DNA of 6,568 bases from Acidobacteriaceae bacterium (GTDB taxonomy: Bacteria; Acidobacteriota; Terriglobia; Terriglobales; Acidobacteriaceae), in the NCBI GenBank assembly GCA_003135495.1, contig PLBX01000577.1, positions 2,323 through 8,890 on the forward strand, in the 5' to 3' direction. The stretch's first letter is position 1, and every line of letters starts with the position of its first letter. The position numbers were made by a program, and so were the translations under genes. Of the stretch, positions 1-6,291 are shown piece by piece. A model generated the notes under the pieces. It made no database searches and was not told the DNA's origin. It was given only the letters and a program-made list of their open reading frames with translations.

Positions 1-188
1 CGGAGAATGGTTCGACTGATGATACCTTGGAATGTAGTTGGTTTCTGGGATTTTCTGCCATAGTTTCGAGAGACGAAAAAGAGCGGTTGACCTGTGGATG
101 CGAGCAGCTTAAGATTCGCATCGCCCGAGGTTTCCGCGCATCCTTCCCCTGACTCGGGGCGATTAACGTCGCCAGAAAATGCACAAAC

Positions 189-193
189 AGGAG
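189..193 (+). promoter_or_regulatory. Shine-Dalgarno site deciding the start of the GAF-HlyD gene
   Basis: AGGAG lies 8 nt before the ATG at 202, which is ideal spacing. The same frame is open back to a GTG at 94, but that codon has no comparable site: only a weak GAG about 10 nt before it. The extra 36 residues would be Pro/Ser-rich and domain-free. I therefore choose 202. Confidence 0.7.
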
Positions 194-201
194 CGCCGTT
201 G

Positions 202-2601
202 ATGGCGTCTCAAAGATCTGCGTTCGCCGTTCCGGTGTTGGAATTCGCCGCAGCTTTGCTGTCGCGAGCGGAGGTTGGCCCGCGCGCCAAAGTGACGGCC
301 GATCAAGTCGCCGAATTGCTGCCAGGCATAGCGGTTGTCGTCTACATGGTCGAAGATCCCGAGAATCCCACTTGGACGCGCAAGGCGATTGCAGGCGATG
401 TCGAGGTTGCCGAGATCCTGAACTTTGAGGGCGGGACTTTCGGGGCGGTGTTAGAAAACAAGACGCTCATGGTGTACGAGAGCGCCGATCTGCAGCGCGA
501 AGACTACGCTCACCTGGACACTCGGCGATCGGTCGCCTCCCTCGCCTATGTTCCTTTGCTGGCCGACAAAGTTCTTTTCGGAGTAATTGAGTTAATTAGT
601 TACGAACAGTTGTTTTCCACGGAAATGCTGGAGGCGGTACACGAGGTGGCCGAACTTGCCTGTCCCGCGCTGGCGGCGGCCGCCTCGTATGAGATGGAAC
701 GCAATGCCGGCCTGCAATCGATAAGCCGTTTGGCGCAGATGTATGACCTTGAAAAAATTTTCAACTCGACGCTTGAGATGGGGGAGTTGCTCGGAATCAT
801 CGCCAAGAAATTACTGGAAGTGATGAATGTTGAGGGTGTGAACCTGTGGATGATCAAGAACGATGTCCTGGAATTGTTCAGCACGGCCGGCATCGACCCC
901 ACCGTTTCCGTCGGCCTGATAGTAGGGCCCGGGGAAGGAATTGCCGGGGACGTCTCGGATAATGGAGAGGCGGTATTAATAGAAAACGAATTCGATGAGC
1001 GTCTCCGAAAGCGGAACGGCGGGCGCGCAGAGGGAGCTGTGTTCTCTATTGTCGCCGCGCCCCTCCTGGAAAGCCAGTGCCTGGTCGGCGTGGTCGAAGT
1101 GGTTAACCGGACGGACGGCAAACCCTTTGACGAAGACGACCAATTTTTGTTGAGCAATATTTGTGAAACCGCCAGCAATGCTCTCCACAATGCCAGCCTG
1201 CTAATGGCGGAACGCAAAGTAGAAATTCTCGAAATGCTGGTCACGATCAGCCACGAGATCACTTCCACTCTGAACCTGGAACGCGTTTTGCAGACCATCG
1301 TTAACGCTCCGCAGGCAGTTATTCCTTACGAGAGGGCTGCGGTTGCTCTTGAACGCAACGGGAAATACAAACTCAGCGCTGTCACCGGCTTTACCCAGGT
1401 CGATGCCGATGCTCCGGAAGTGGCCTCGTTTAACGACATTCTGCGCTGGGCCATGCTTTCCGAAGAGGTGGTGAACGTCCGTCAACATGGCACGGAGATT
1501 GATGCGTCTCGCGAGGAAACCCGGGCGAAGTTCCAAGCCTATTTCAAAGCAACTGGAATGCGCGCTTTCTATGCGATTCCCCTGACCGACGATACGGGGC
1601 GGGTTGGCATACTGGGCCTCGAAAGCGCGGATCCCGATTTTCTTTCACCCGCCCACTTAGAAATTCTTCAAGTGCTCGCCGGACAGGCGACGGTCGCGCT
1701 GCGCAATGCACAGATGTACAAAGAGGTGCCATTCATTTCTGTGATTGAGCCGCTGTTGGGGAAAAAACGGAAGTTTATGGCCATGGGAAAGCGGCGCCGC
1801 ACCCTCATCGTCGCCGCAGCCGTCGCGCTGTTGATCTTCCTGGCAGGATTCCCATTGCCACTGCGGGTCGATGGGGATGCCGTCGTGTCTCCGCTGCACT
1901 CTGCACAGATCCAGCCCGAGGTGGAGGGGGTGGTCAGCAAAGTGTACGTTCGTGAAGGTGACCATGTCACCCATGACCAGGTTATGGCGGAACTTGCGGA
2001 TTGGGACGCGCGTACGGCGCTTGCCCAAGCCGAGGCCAGGTATCAAACCGCCCTGTTGCAGATGAATCGCTCGCTGGCGGGCAATGATGGCAGCGAAGCC
2101 GGCGTGCAGCGGATCCAGGCCGACCTTTGGAAATCGGAGGTCGCAAGGGACCAGGCGCTGTTGGACAAGACACGACTGCGGTCGCCGATTGACGGCCTCG
2201 TGGCGACGCCCCACGTGGAGAACATGGTGGGAAGGCGCTTGCAGTATGGAGACAGCTTCGCCGAAGTGGTCGATACATCGCGGGCCATCGCGGACGTGGC
2301 CGTCGACGATACCGATTCCGCCCTGCTGCGCGCCGGGTCGCATGCTTCCATCAAGCTCAACAGTTTCCCGACACGAATCTTTCGCGGCGACGTGATGGTC
2401 GTCAGCCCCAAGGGAATCCTCCAGGGCGATTCCCGGGTATTTTTTGCGCGGATCGCGATCCCGAACCTCGACGGAGCAATTCGCGCGGGCATGGAAGGAC
2501 GAGGAAAGGTGCGCGTGGGATGGTATCCGGCCGGTTATGTCCTGTTTCGCAAACCGCTTTTGTGGATTTATTCACGAGCATGGTCGTGGCTGGGAGTGTG
2601 A
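202..2601 (+). CDS. Triple-GAF sensor fused to a HlyD-type periplasmic adaptor
   Basis: This is a 799-residue membrane protein that appears to join cytoplasmic signal sensing to a secretion or efflux adaptor. Three GAF-like domains are seen at roughly residues 17-163, 182-333 and 342-505. Each has the alternating helix/strand pattern and a C-terminal motif of the type 'G.lel.n' (GVIELIS, GVVEVVN, GILGLES). A basic stretch (GKKRKFMAMGKRRR) precedes one hydrophobic helix at about 532-554, so by the positive-inside rule the GAF part is cytoplasmic and the rest periplasmic. The two halves of a biotinyl-lipoyl-like domain follow (about 566-603 and 655-691, the latter starting DKTRLRSPIDG), separated by a short helical hairpin, and then a beta-barrel-like region. 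The protein ends in a hydrophobic, Trp-rich tail (LLWIYSRAWSWLGV). GAF ligands are unknown. It is the first gene of the operon, with the next start 3 nt after its stop. HlyD-family adaptors normally have no cytoplasmic sensor, so the fusion is unusual. An in-frame GTG at 94 would add 36 residues. Domain identity is good; the link between sensing and export is inference. Confidence 0.88.
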   Translation: MASQRSAFAVPVLEFAAALLSRAEVGPRAKVTADQVAELLPGIAVVVYMVEDPENPTWTRKAIAGDVEVAEILNFEGGTFGAVLENKTLMVYESADLQREDYAHLDTRRSVASLAYVPLLADKVLFGVIELISYEQLFSTEMLEAVHEVAELACPALAAAASYEMERNAGLQSISRLAQMYDLEKIFNSTLEMGELLGIIAKKLLEVMNVEGVNLWMIKNDVLELFSTAGIDPTVSVGLIVGPGEGIAGDVSDNGEAVLIENEFDERLRKRNGGRAEGAVFSIVAAPLLESQCLVGVVEVVNRTDGKPFDEDDQFLLSNICETASNALHNASLLMAERKVEILEMLVTISHEITSTLNLERVLQTIVNAPQAVIPYERAAVALERNGKYKLSAVTGFTQVDADAPEVASFNDILRWAMLSEEVVNVRQHGTEIDASREETRAKFQAYFKATGMRAFYAIPLTDDTGRVGILGLESADPDFLSPAHLEILQVLAGQATVALRNAQMYKEVPFISVIEPLLGKKRKFMAMGKRRRTLIVAAAVALLIFLAGFPLPLRVDGDAVVSPLHSAQIQPEVEGVVSKVYVREGDHVTHDQVMAELADWDARTALAQAEARYQTALLQMNRSLAGNDGSEAGVQRIQADLWKSEVARDQALLDKTRLRSPIDGLVATPHVENMVGRRLQYGDSFAEVVDTSRAIADVAVDDTDSALLRAGSHASIKLNSFPTRIFRGDVMVVSPKGILQGDSRVFFARIAIPNLDGAIRAGMEGRGKVRVGWYPAGYVLFRKPLLWIYSRAWSWLGV

Positions 2602-2604
2602 GGA

Positions 2605-3537
2605 ATGCAAAGTAGAAGACCGAACGATCTTGCGCTAGTCCTGCTGGGCACGGCTCTGCTGGGCGCGGCTCTGCTGCCCTGGCTGGGTTGCTCGCAGAAG
2701 AGCACGGAAGTCGCGGCCGCTCCCTCTCCACCGCCTGCGGGAGGGCCGGCGCCTGCTCCGGCGGCAAGCGCTCCCGCGAGCGACAGCAGCTTCACGGTTT
2801 CAGGACCGTTGATTGTAGAGCACCAGCTTGACGTGCTCGCGCAGCGCGAAGGCGTGATTGCGGAACTGCGGTCGGAGGTGGGCGCGCACGTTCGCGCCGG
2901 GGACCTGCTGGCGCAGATGGATGACCGGCAACTGGTGTCAGACCTCGAGGGGGCGCGTGCCAAGACTCGCAGCACCGACGCCGACTTGAAGAACTGGGAA
3001 GCCGAAGCCAAGGTCATGCAGTCTGACTACGAACGCGCCCAGAAAATGTGGGATGCCCAGATCATCACCAAAGAGCAACTCGATCACGCTAAGTTCAAGG
3101 CGGAATCGGAAACGTGGGACGTCAAGCGCGTTCGCGAGATGCTGACAAACGCCCGCCAGACAGAGCGTTCCCTTGAACTGGAACTGGACAAGACTAAGAT
3201 CCGCGCCCCATTTTCGGGAGTGGTGGCCCGCCGCTATGTGCGTCAGGGACAACAGGTTGCCAGGGGAGACCGGCTGTTCTGGGTCACAGCCGAGGGTCCG
3301 TTGGGCATGCGATTCACCTTGCCTGAGAAGTTCATCGGGCGACTCAAAAAAGGTCAAGTACTGCGGATGATGACTCCGAATCTGCCCGACAAGAAATACC
3401 AGGTCAGAGTTGTGCAAGTGAGCCCAGTCGTCGATCCCGCCAGCAGCACGATCGAAGTTACGGTGGAACTCGAGGGAAAACCAGGCTCGCTCCGTCCCGG
3501 CATGGACGCGAGCGTAAGCCTCGAGAACCTGCGATGA
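2605..3537 (+). CDS. HlyD/RND-family membrane fusion protein, probable lipoprotein
   Basis: This 310-residue periplasmic adaptor belongs to the membrane fusion protein family, which bridges an inner-membrane transporter and an outer-membrane channel. The N-terminus has a hydrophobic signal (about residues 9-27) ending in WLGC at Cys29, a lipobox-like site although Trp at -3 is atypical. A Pro/Ala-rich linker follows. The biotinyl-lipoyl-like domain is split, with its first half at about 77-107 (EGVIAELRSEVGAHVRAGD) and its second at about 196-231 (KIRAPFSGVVARRYVRQGQQ). Between them is a long charged alpha-hairpin (about 109-195) of the kind that contacts outer-membrane channels. The C-terminal part is the beta-barrel and membrane-proximal region, ending in the usual 'LRPGMDASV' motif. 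The start codon sits 3 nt after the previous stop, with GAGG/GGA overlapping that stop. The 3' end overlaps the M50 gene by ATGA. The length is slightly short for RND adaptors. No pump is encoded in the window, so the partner transporter is unknown. Confidence 0.9.
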   Translation: MQSRRPNDLALVLLGTALLGAALLPWLGCSQKSTEVAAAPSPPPAGGPAPAPAASAPASDSSFTVSGPLIVEHQLDVLAQREGVIAELRSEVGAHVRAGDLLAQMDDRQLVSDLEGARAKTRSTDADLKNWEAEAKVMQSDYERAQKMWDAQIITKEQLDHAKFKAESETWDVKRVREMLTNARQTERSLELELDKTKIRAPFSGVVARRYVRQGQQVARGDRLFWVTAEGPLGMRFTLPEKFIGRLKKGQVLRMMTPNLPDKKYQVRVVQVSPVVDPASSTIEVTVELEGKPGSLRPGMDASVSLENLR

Positions 3538-5687
3538 ACATTACCCAAGCCCTAAACGTTGCGCTGCCGGAGTTGCCAGCGAGGATGGTCAGCCAGCGTT
3601 ATCCCAGGGTTCATCCGAAAGTCGTATTCAAGGAGCACATCGAAGAAGGTCAGCCGGTGATTCGGGCGTTCGTCCCGGACATGAACGCGATGTTCACTTT
3701 TCCGCCAGAAAGCTGGAAGCTGATCCAATGTTTCGATGGGCAGCGGTCCTATGCCGATGTGGCCCAACTCTACTCGCGGGAAATGGGGATTGAGTATTCG
3801 GAAGAGACAGTGCGAGATTTCGCTGTCGAAATCGATGCCATGAACTTCTGGTACAAGACGCCGCTGGAAAAGAACGTGAAGCGCTTGCAGAAAACCGCGG
3901 ACGAAAGGCGGCGACTGCAGACGAAAAAGAATAAGTGGGGCGACTTATCGATGATCATGTTTCCGGCAGTGAATCCGGACCGGTTCCTGACCTGGCTCTA
4001 CGGCAAAATCGCGCTCGTTTACAAGCCGTGGTTCGTCGCGCTAACGCTGCTGGCCTTTGCTTTTGCCGCCGGCGTTTTCATCACGCATTGGAGCGAGGTC
4101 GGCCGGGACACCTGGGAGTTCTATAACTTTGCCCACAAGAGCTGGTACGACGTGGCTGTCTTCTGGATCATCGGGTCGGTGCTGCTTTGCATTCACGAAA
4201 TCGGTCATGGACTCACCACCAAGCACTACGGCGCACAGGTCCCTGCCATGGGGTTCCTTCTCATTTACCTGACTCCAGCGTTCTACACAGACACTACACA
4301 AGGCGAGGTACTCGGAGATCGCTTTCAGCGCTTGATGATCACGGTTTCGGGGGTCTGGGCCGAGCTCATGCTTTGCTCGCTGGCCGCTCCAATCTGGTGG
4401 GGGACGCCCCCGGGTACCGCGATCCACGATTTTGCCTACACCATCATCCTCCTGACCGGATTTGCGGTGGTGCTGATCAACTGGAACCCGCTGATCAAGC
4501 TCGATGGCTACTACATTGTGACGGATCTTCTGGGGGTTGCGGATCTGAAGGAAGCTTCTACGCTCTACTTCTCGTCTTGGGTGAAACGGAACATCTGGGG
4601 GCTTCCGGTAGAGGTGCCGATAGTACCCAAGCGCCGCCGTCCCGGATATTTCTTGTACGCAATCCTTTCGGGGATCTATAGCTATTCGATATTGTTCATC
4701 TTTGCCAGCTTCATCGGTAACATCGCGCGCAACTTCAGCGCGGATTGGGGTTTCCTTTTTGAATACGGGACGGCTTTCATGATCTTTCGGGGCCGGCTTC
4801 GCACCCTTTGGAGCTTTATGAAATTTGTTTACCTGGATAAACGAGATCGCATTCGCGCCTGGTTTACGCCAATCCGTAAACTGGCCATCTCCGCAGCCAC
4901 CATTATTTTTGCGCTGCTGCCGCTGTGGCATGAGTCAACCACGGGACGATTCGTCCTCGAACCCGCGAACTCGGCCGTGGTGCGAGCGCTCGTACCCGGC
5001 ATGGTGACCCGCGTGTACGCCGATGAAGGCCAGCAGGTTGCGGCCGGCGCGGCTTTGGTACAGCTTCGGGATATGGTGTTGGAGTCGAAATTGGCGCACA
5101 GTCGATCAGACCTGGTGACTGCAGCGGTGCGGGCGAAGTCGGCGATCCTCCACTACGCTGATTTTGGTTCCGCGGAACAGGAGCGCTCCCGGCTGGCCCA
5201 GCAGACTGGCGGCTATGCCTCCGAAGCCGCTCGCTTGGAGGTCAGCACGCCCATAGCCGGTGTGGTGACAACCCCGCGAGTCAGCGACCAGGTAGGAAGG
5301 TACGTACCGGAAGGTACCGAACTGGCCGAGGTCGCAGATGTGAGCCATCTGCGGGCGCGCATCTATATCTCCGAGTTCGAGATGTACAAACTAAAAGAGG
5401 ACGCCCCTGCGCGCCTGCAAGTTGACGGGATGGTCGGACGCCACGATGCCCGGACGGTTGCGGTAGCACCCATTTCGTCGGAGATTGCCCTGGGATTGGT
5501 CGATCTAAGCAGGTATCAGGGTCAGCGCGCGCCGAGGTTCTATATCTTCGACTTGCTGGTCGATAATACAGGCGGCTCGCTAAAGCCAGGTATGGCGGGC
5601 ACGGCCCGGGTGTACGGCCGTCGCCGAAGTCTTGCCGGACTCACACTCCAGCAGGTGGAAGACTTTATAGGGCGAAAGATGTGGTAG
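3534..5687 (+). CDS. PqqD-like domain + M50 site-2-protease-like core + HlyD-like domain
   Basis: This 717-residue polytopic protein probably handles a peptide substrate at the inner membrane. Residues about 22-110 resemble PqqD, the RiPP recognition element fold that binds leader peptides: YPRVHPKVVF, then the beta-hairpin, FDGQRS (67-72), and a terminal helix with 'EETVRDFAVEIDAMNFW'. A basic linker follows, then a membrane core from Trp166. The core has the M50 zinc motif HEIGH (H221, E222, H225) in one helix and the second motif NPLIKLDG (318-325, D324 the expected third zinc ligand) in a later helix, so the active site looks intact. Further helices lie at about 370-400 and 450-467. The C-terminus is a HlyD-like domain with lipoyl halves at about 484-513 and 567-602, and ends with 'LKPGMAGTARV'. 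Its start overlaps the previous stop as ATGA, so translation is coupled. Known M50 proteases cut within the membrane, and PqqD domains bind peptide leaders. That this protein processes or exports the convergent repetitive peptide is inference. Alternatively the M50 fold serves as a non-proteolytic scaffold. Confidence 0.9.
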   Translation: MNITQALNVALPELPARMVSQRYPRVHPKVVFKEHIEEGQPVIRAFVPDMNAMFTFPPESWKLIQCFDGQRSYADVAQLYSREMGIEYSEETVRDFAVEIDAMNFWYKTPLEKNVKRLQKTADERRRLQTKKNKWGDLSMIMFPAVNPDRFLTWLYGKIALVYKPWFVALTLLAFAFAAGVFITHWSEVGRDTWEFYNFAHKSWYDVAVFWIIGSVLLCIHEIGHGLTTKHYGAQVPAMGFLLIYLTPAFYTDTTQGEVLGDRFQRLMITVSGVWAELMLCSLAAPIWWGTPPGTAIHDFAYTIILLTGFAVVLINWNPLIKLDGYYIVTDLLGVADLKEASTLYFSSWVKRNIWGLPVEVPIVPKRRRPGYFLYAILSGIYSYSILFIFASFIGNIARNFSADWGFLFEYGTAFMIFRGRLRTLWSFMKFVYLDKRDRIRAWFTPIRKLAISAATIIFALLPLWHESTTGRFVLEPANSAVVRALVPGMVTRVYADEGQQVAAGAALVQLRDMVLESKLAHSRSDLVTAAVRAKSAILHYADFGSAEQERSRLAQQTGGYASEAARLEVSTPIAGVVTTPRVSDQVGRYVPEGTELAEVADVSHLRARIYISEFEMYKLKEDAPARLQVDGMVGRHDARTVAVAPISSEIALGLVDLSRYQGQRAPRFYIFDLLVDNTGGSLKPGMAGTARVYGRRRSLAGLTLQQVEDFIGRKMW

Positions 5688-5700
5688 GGTCCGGACGCAA

Positions 5701-5732
5701 AGAAGGGGCTACCAGTCTCGGCAGCCCCTTCT
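5701..5732. terminator. Perfect 10-bp hairpin between convergent genes
   Basis: AGAAGGGGCT (5701-5710) pairs perfectly with AGCCCCTTCT (5723-5732) across a 12-nt loop. It begins 13 nt after the stop of the M50 gene and ends 18 nt before the stop codon of the reverse-strand peptide gene, so it can serve both transcripts. Neither side has a long T-run: CGAACG follows on the forward strand and TTGCGTCC on the reverse. It may be a weak intrinsic terminator, or one mainly protecting 3' ends. The GC-rich stem and its position between convergent genes are the main support. Confidence 0.72.
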
Positions 5733-5750
5733 CGAACGAAAGTTGACTAG

Positions 5751-5975
5751 CTACTTCTTGCCGGCTTTCATGGTCCCGGCTTTCATAGTCCCGGCCCTGA
5801 GAGTTCCGGCCCTGAGAGTTCCGGCCCTGAGAGCTCCGGCTTTGAGCGTCCCGGCCCTGAGGGTCCCCGGGCGTACAGCTCCTGAAGCAGCGGAACCGGC
5901 CGCGGGCGAGCTCGCTATGATCGCCTTCTTGGTTGTGTTTAGGTTGCTGATCAAGGATTTCTTCTGAATCGACAT
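5751..5975 (-). CDS. Small cationic pentapeptide-repeat peptide, candidate RiPP/secreted precursor
   Basis: This 74-residue peptide matches no family I can name. Residues 1-23 (MSIQKKSLISNLNTTKKAII, then ASS) look like a RiPP leader: lysine- and asparagine-containing, like the 'KKxxLxxNxxTIxNLN'-type leaders of some lanthipeptides. That resemblance is only by eye. Residues 24-34 are an Ala/Ser/Gly linker. Residues 35-69 form seven five-residue units: RPGTL, RAGTL, KAGAL, RAGTL twice, RAGTM, KAGTM. A KAGKK tail follows. There is no Asp, Glu, Cys, His or aromatic residue, and the net charge is about +14. In the register G-T-L-R-A it loosely fits the pentapeptide-repeat (right-handed beta-helix) pattern, but it is short. 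The start is fixed by AGGAG 6 nt upstream; an in-frame ATG at 6005 has no such site. The gene has its own sigma-54 promoter and converges on the PqqD-M50-HlyD operon. It may be the substrate of that operon (inference). Other options are an antimicrobial or a DNA/RNA-binding basic peptide. Confidence 0.8.
   Translation of the reverse strand: MSIQKKSLISNLNTTKKAIIASSPAAGSAASGAVRPGTLRAGTLKAGALRAGTLRAGTLRAGTMKAGTMKAGKK
5761..5865 (-). repeat. Seven tandem 15-bp units coding the peptide repeats
   Basis: Seven 15-bp units run head to tail without spacers, each beginning CCGG on the forward strand (for example CCGGCCCTGAGAGTT). Units 3 and 4 (5791-5805 and 5806-5820) are identical and unit 5 differs from them by one base; the outer units have diverged more. 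The 15-bp length keeps the reading frame, each unit coding one pentapeptide. Identical central and diverged outer copies suggest expansion by slippage or unequal recombination from the middle. Confidence 0.93.
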
Positions 5976-5981
5976 GGCGTG

Positions 5982-5986
5982 CTCCT
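5982..5986 (-). promoter_or_regulatory. Shine-Dalgarno site of the repeat-peptide gene
   Basis: On the reverse strand AGGAG lies 6 nt before the ATG at 5975-5973, inside CAGGAGCACGCC. It decides between two in-frame ATG codons: the upstream one at 6005 has only GCGTTACCGCGTGA before it. It also decides between coding strands, because the open frame on the opposite strand has no such site. Confidence 0.82.
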
Positions 5987-6028
5987 GATTTGAATTTGAT
6001 TTCATTCACGCGGTAACGCTTTGTATAT

Positions 6029-6044
6029 TGCAATACGCGTGCCA
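6029..6044 (-). promoter_or_regulatory. Sigma-54 (-24/-12) promoter of the repeat-peptide gene
   Basis: Read on the reverse strand the sequence is TTGGCACG-CGTA-TTGCA, an essentially perfect match to the RpoN consensus YTGGCACG-N4-TTGCW. The -24 GG (6043-6042) and -12 GC (6031-6030) have exactly 10 bases between them. The transcription start is predicted near 6018, giving a leader of about 43 nt before the ATG at 5975 that contains the Shine-Dalgarno site. Such promoters need an ATP-driven enhancer-binding protein. One is encoded just upstream, and paired candidate binding sites lie at 6150-6186. Confidence 0.88.
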
Positions 6045-6149
6045 AACCGGAAGCGCTTGCCACGCCAAACTGCAATGCAACAATCGAAAGAGGTTATACG
6101 CTGGAACTCCTGGCTTTCTCCTTTTCCGCAATAGAAAAAGAGTGGTATC

Positions 6150-6186
6150 GGTTAATTTTTGACCTTAGCTTGGTTAATTTTTAACC
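6150..6186 (-). promoter_or_regulatory. Paired palindromic upstream activator sites, 22 bp apart
   Basis: Two 15-bp elements, GGTTAATTTTTGACC (6150-6164) and GGTTAATTTTTAACC (6172-6186), differ at one base. The second is a perfect inverted repeat, GGTTAA-TTT-TTAACC; the first has one mismatch. Their starts are 22 bp apart, about two helical turns, so two dimers would sit on the same face of the DNA. They lie about 132-168 bp upstream of the predicted sigma-54 start, the usual range for enhancer-binding protein sites. The adjacent activator is the obvious candidate to bind them (inference). Confidence 0.75.
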
Positions 6187-6287
6187 CAATTCATTTTTGC
6201 CAGGATCGGATATTGCCGGGTGAAGCGTCTCGGCGAGCCGGAATGTGGTGAGAAAGCGGAACGACCGCTCGACCGGCTAGCGATCGG
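6187..6287. other. Intergenic stretch between activator sites and activator gene
   Basis: The whole gap between the activator stop and the peptide start (5976-6287, 312 bases) holds no supportable gene. From right to left it carries short hairpins after the activator stop, the paired activator sites, a spacer of about 105 bases (6045-6149) in which I see nothing definite, the sigma-54 promoter and the peptide leader. Confidence 0.6.
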
Positions 6288-6291
6288 CTAG
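6255..6291 (-). terminator. Possible weak terminator after the activator gene
   Basis: On the reverse strand two short hairpins follow each other. CTAGC-CGATC-GCTAG (6291-6277) overlaps the stop codon. AGCGG-TCGTT-CCGCT (6269-6255) comes next and is followed by TTCTC. The stems are only 5 bp and the T-run is poor. Read-through into the peptide gene therefore remains possible. Confidence 0.3.

Noticed and set aside
1..93. Promoter for the forward operon in the left edge, including a possible -24/-12 element around 40-60
   Set aside because: GG and GC pairs are present but not at the required 10-base separation, and I see no clear -35/-10 pair. The operon may also continue from outside the window.
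94..201. Longer GAF-HlyD protein starting at the GTG at 94
   Set aside because: No convincing ribosome binding site, and the 36 added residues are low-complexity Pro/Ser-rich. The ATG at 202 has AGGAG 8 nt upstream. Not fully excluded.
4041..4931. Long reverse-strand open frame (296 codons) inside the M50 gene, and similar ones at 600-1298 and 1657-2343
   Set aside because: They lie opposite well-supported coding sequence, show no domain or membrane pattern and have compositions typical of antisense shadows of GC-rich genes.
5761..5865. CRISPR-like array
   Set aside because: Units are 15 bp with no unique spacers and are in frame with a coding sequence. It is a coding tandem repeat.
5743..5967. 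Forward-strand open frame of 74 codons across the repeats, with VPALR-type units
   Set aside because: It is the mirror of the 15-bp repeat, which leaves several frames open. It would start at TTG without a good Shine-Dalgarno site and lies just past the hairpin. The reverse-strand reading has ATG, AGGAG and a sigma-54 promoter.
5976..6005. Ten-residue N-terminal extension of the repeat peptide from the ATG at 6005
   Set aside because: It lies within the predicted transcript but has no Shine-Dalgarno site, while the ATG at 5975 has AGGAG at ideal spacing.
5665..6075. A second reverse-strand frame open across the repeats, with SQGRN-type units
   Set aside because: Same periodicity artefact. 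It overlaps the M50 gene end and extends upstream past the predicted transcription start, with no ribosome binding site tied to a start.
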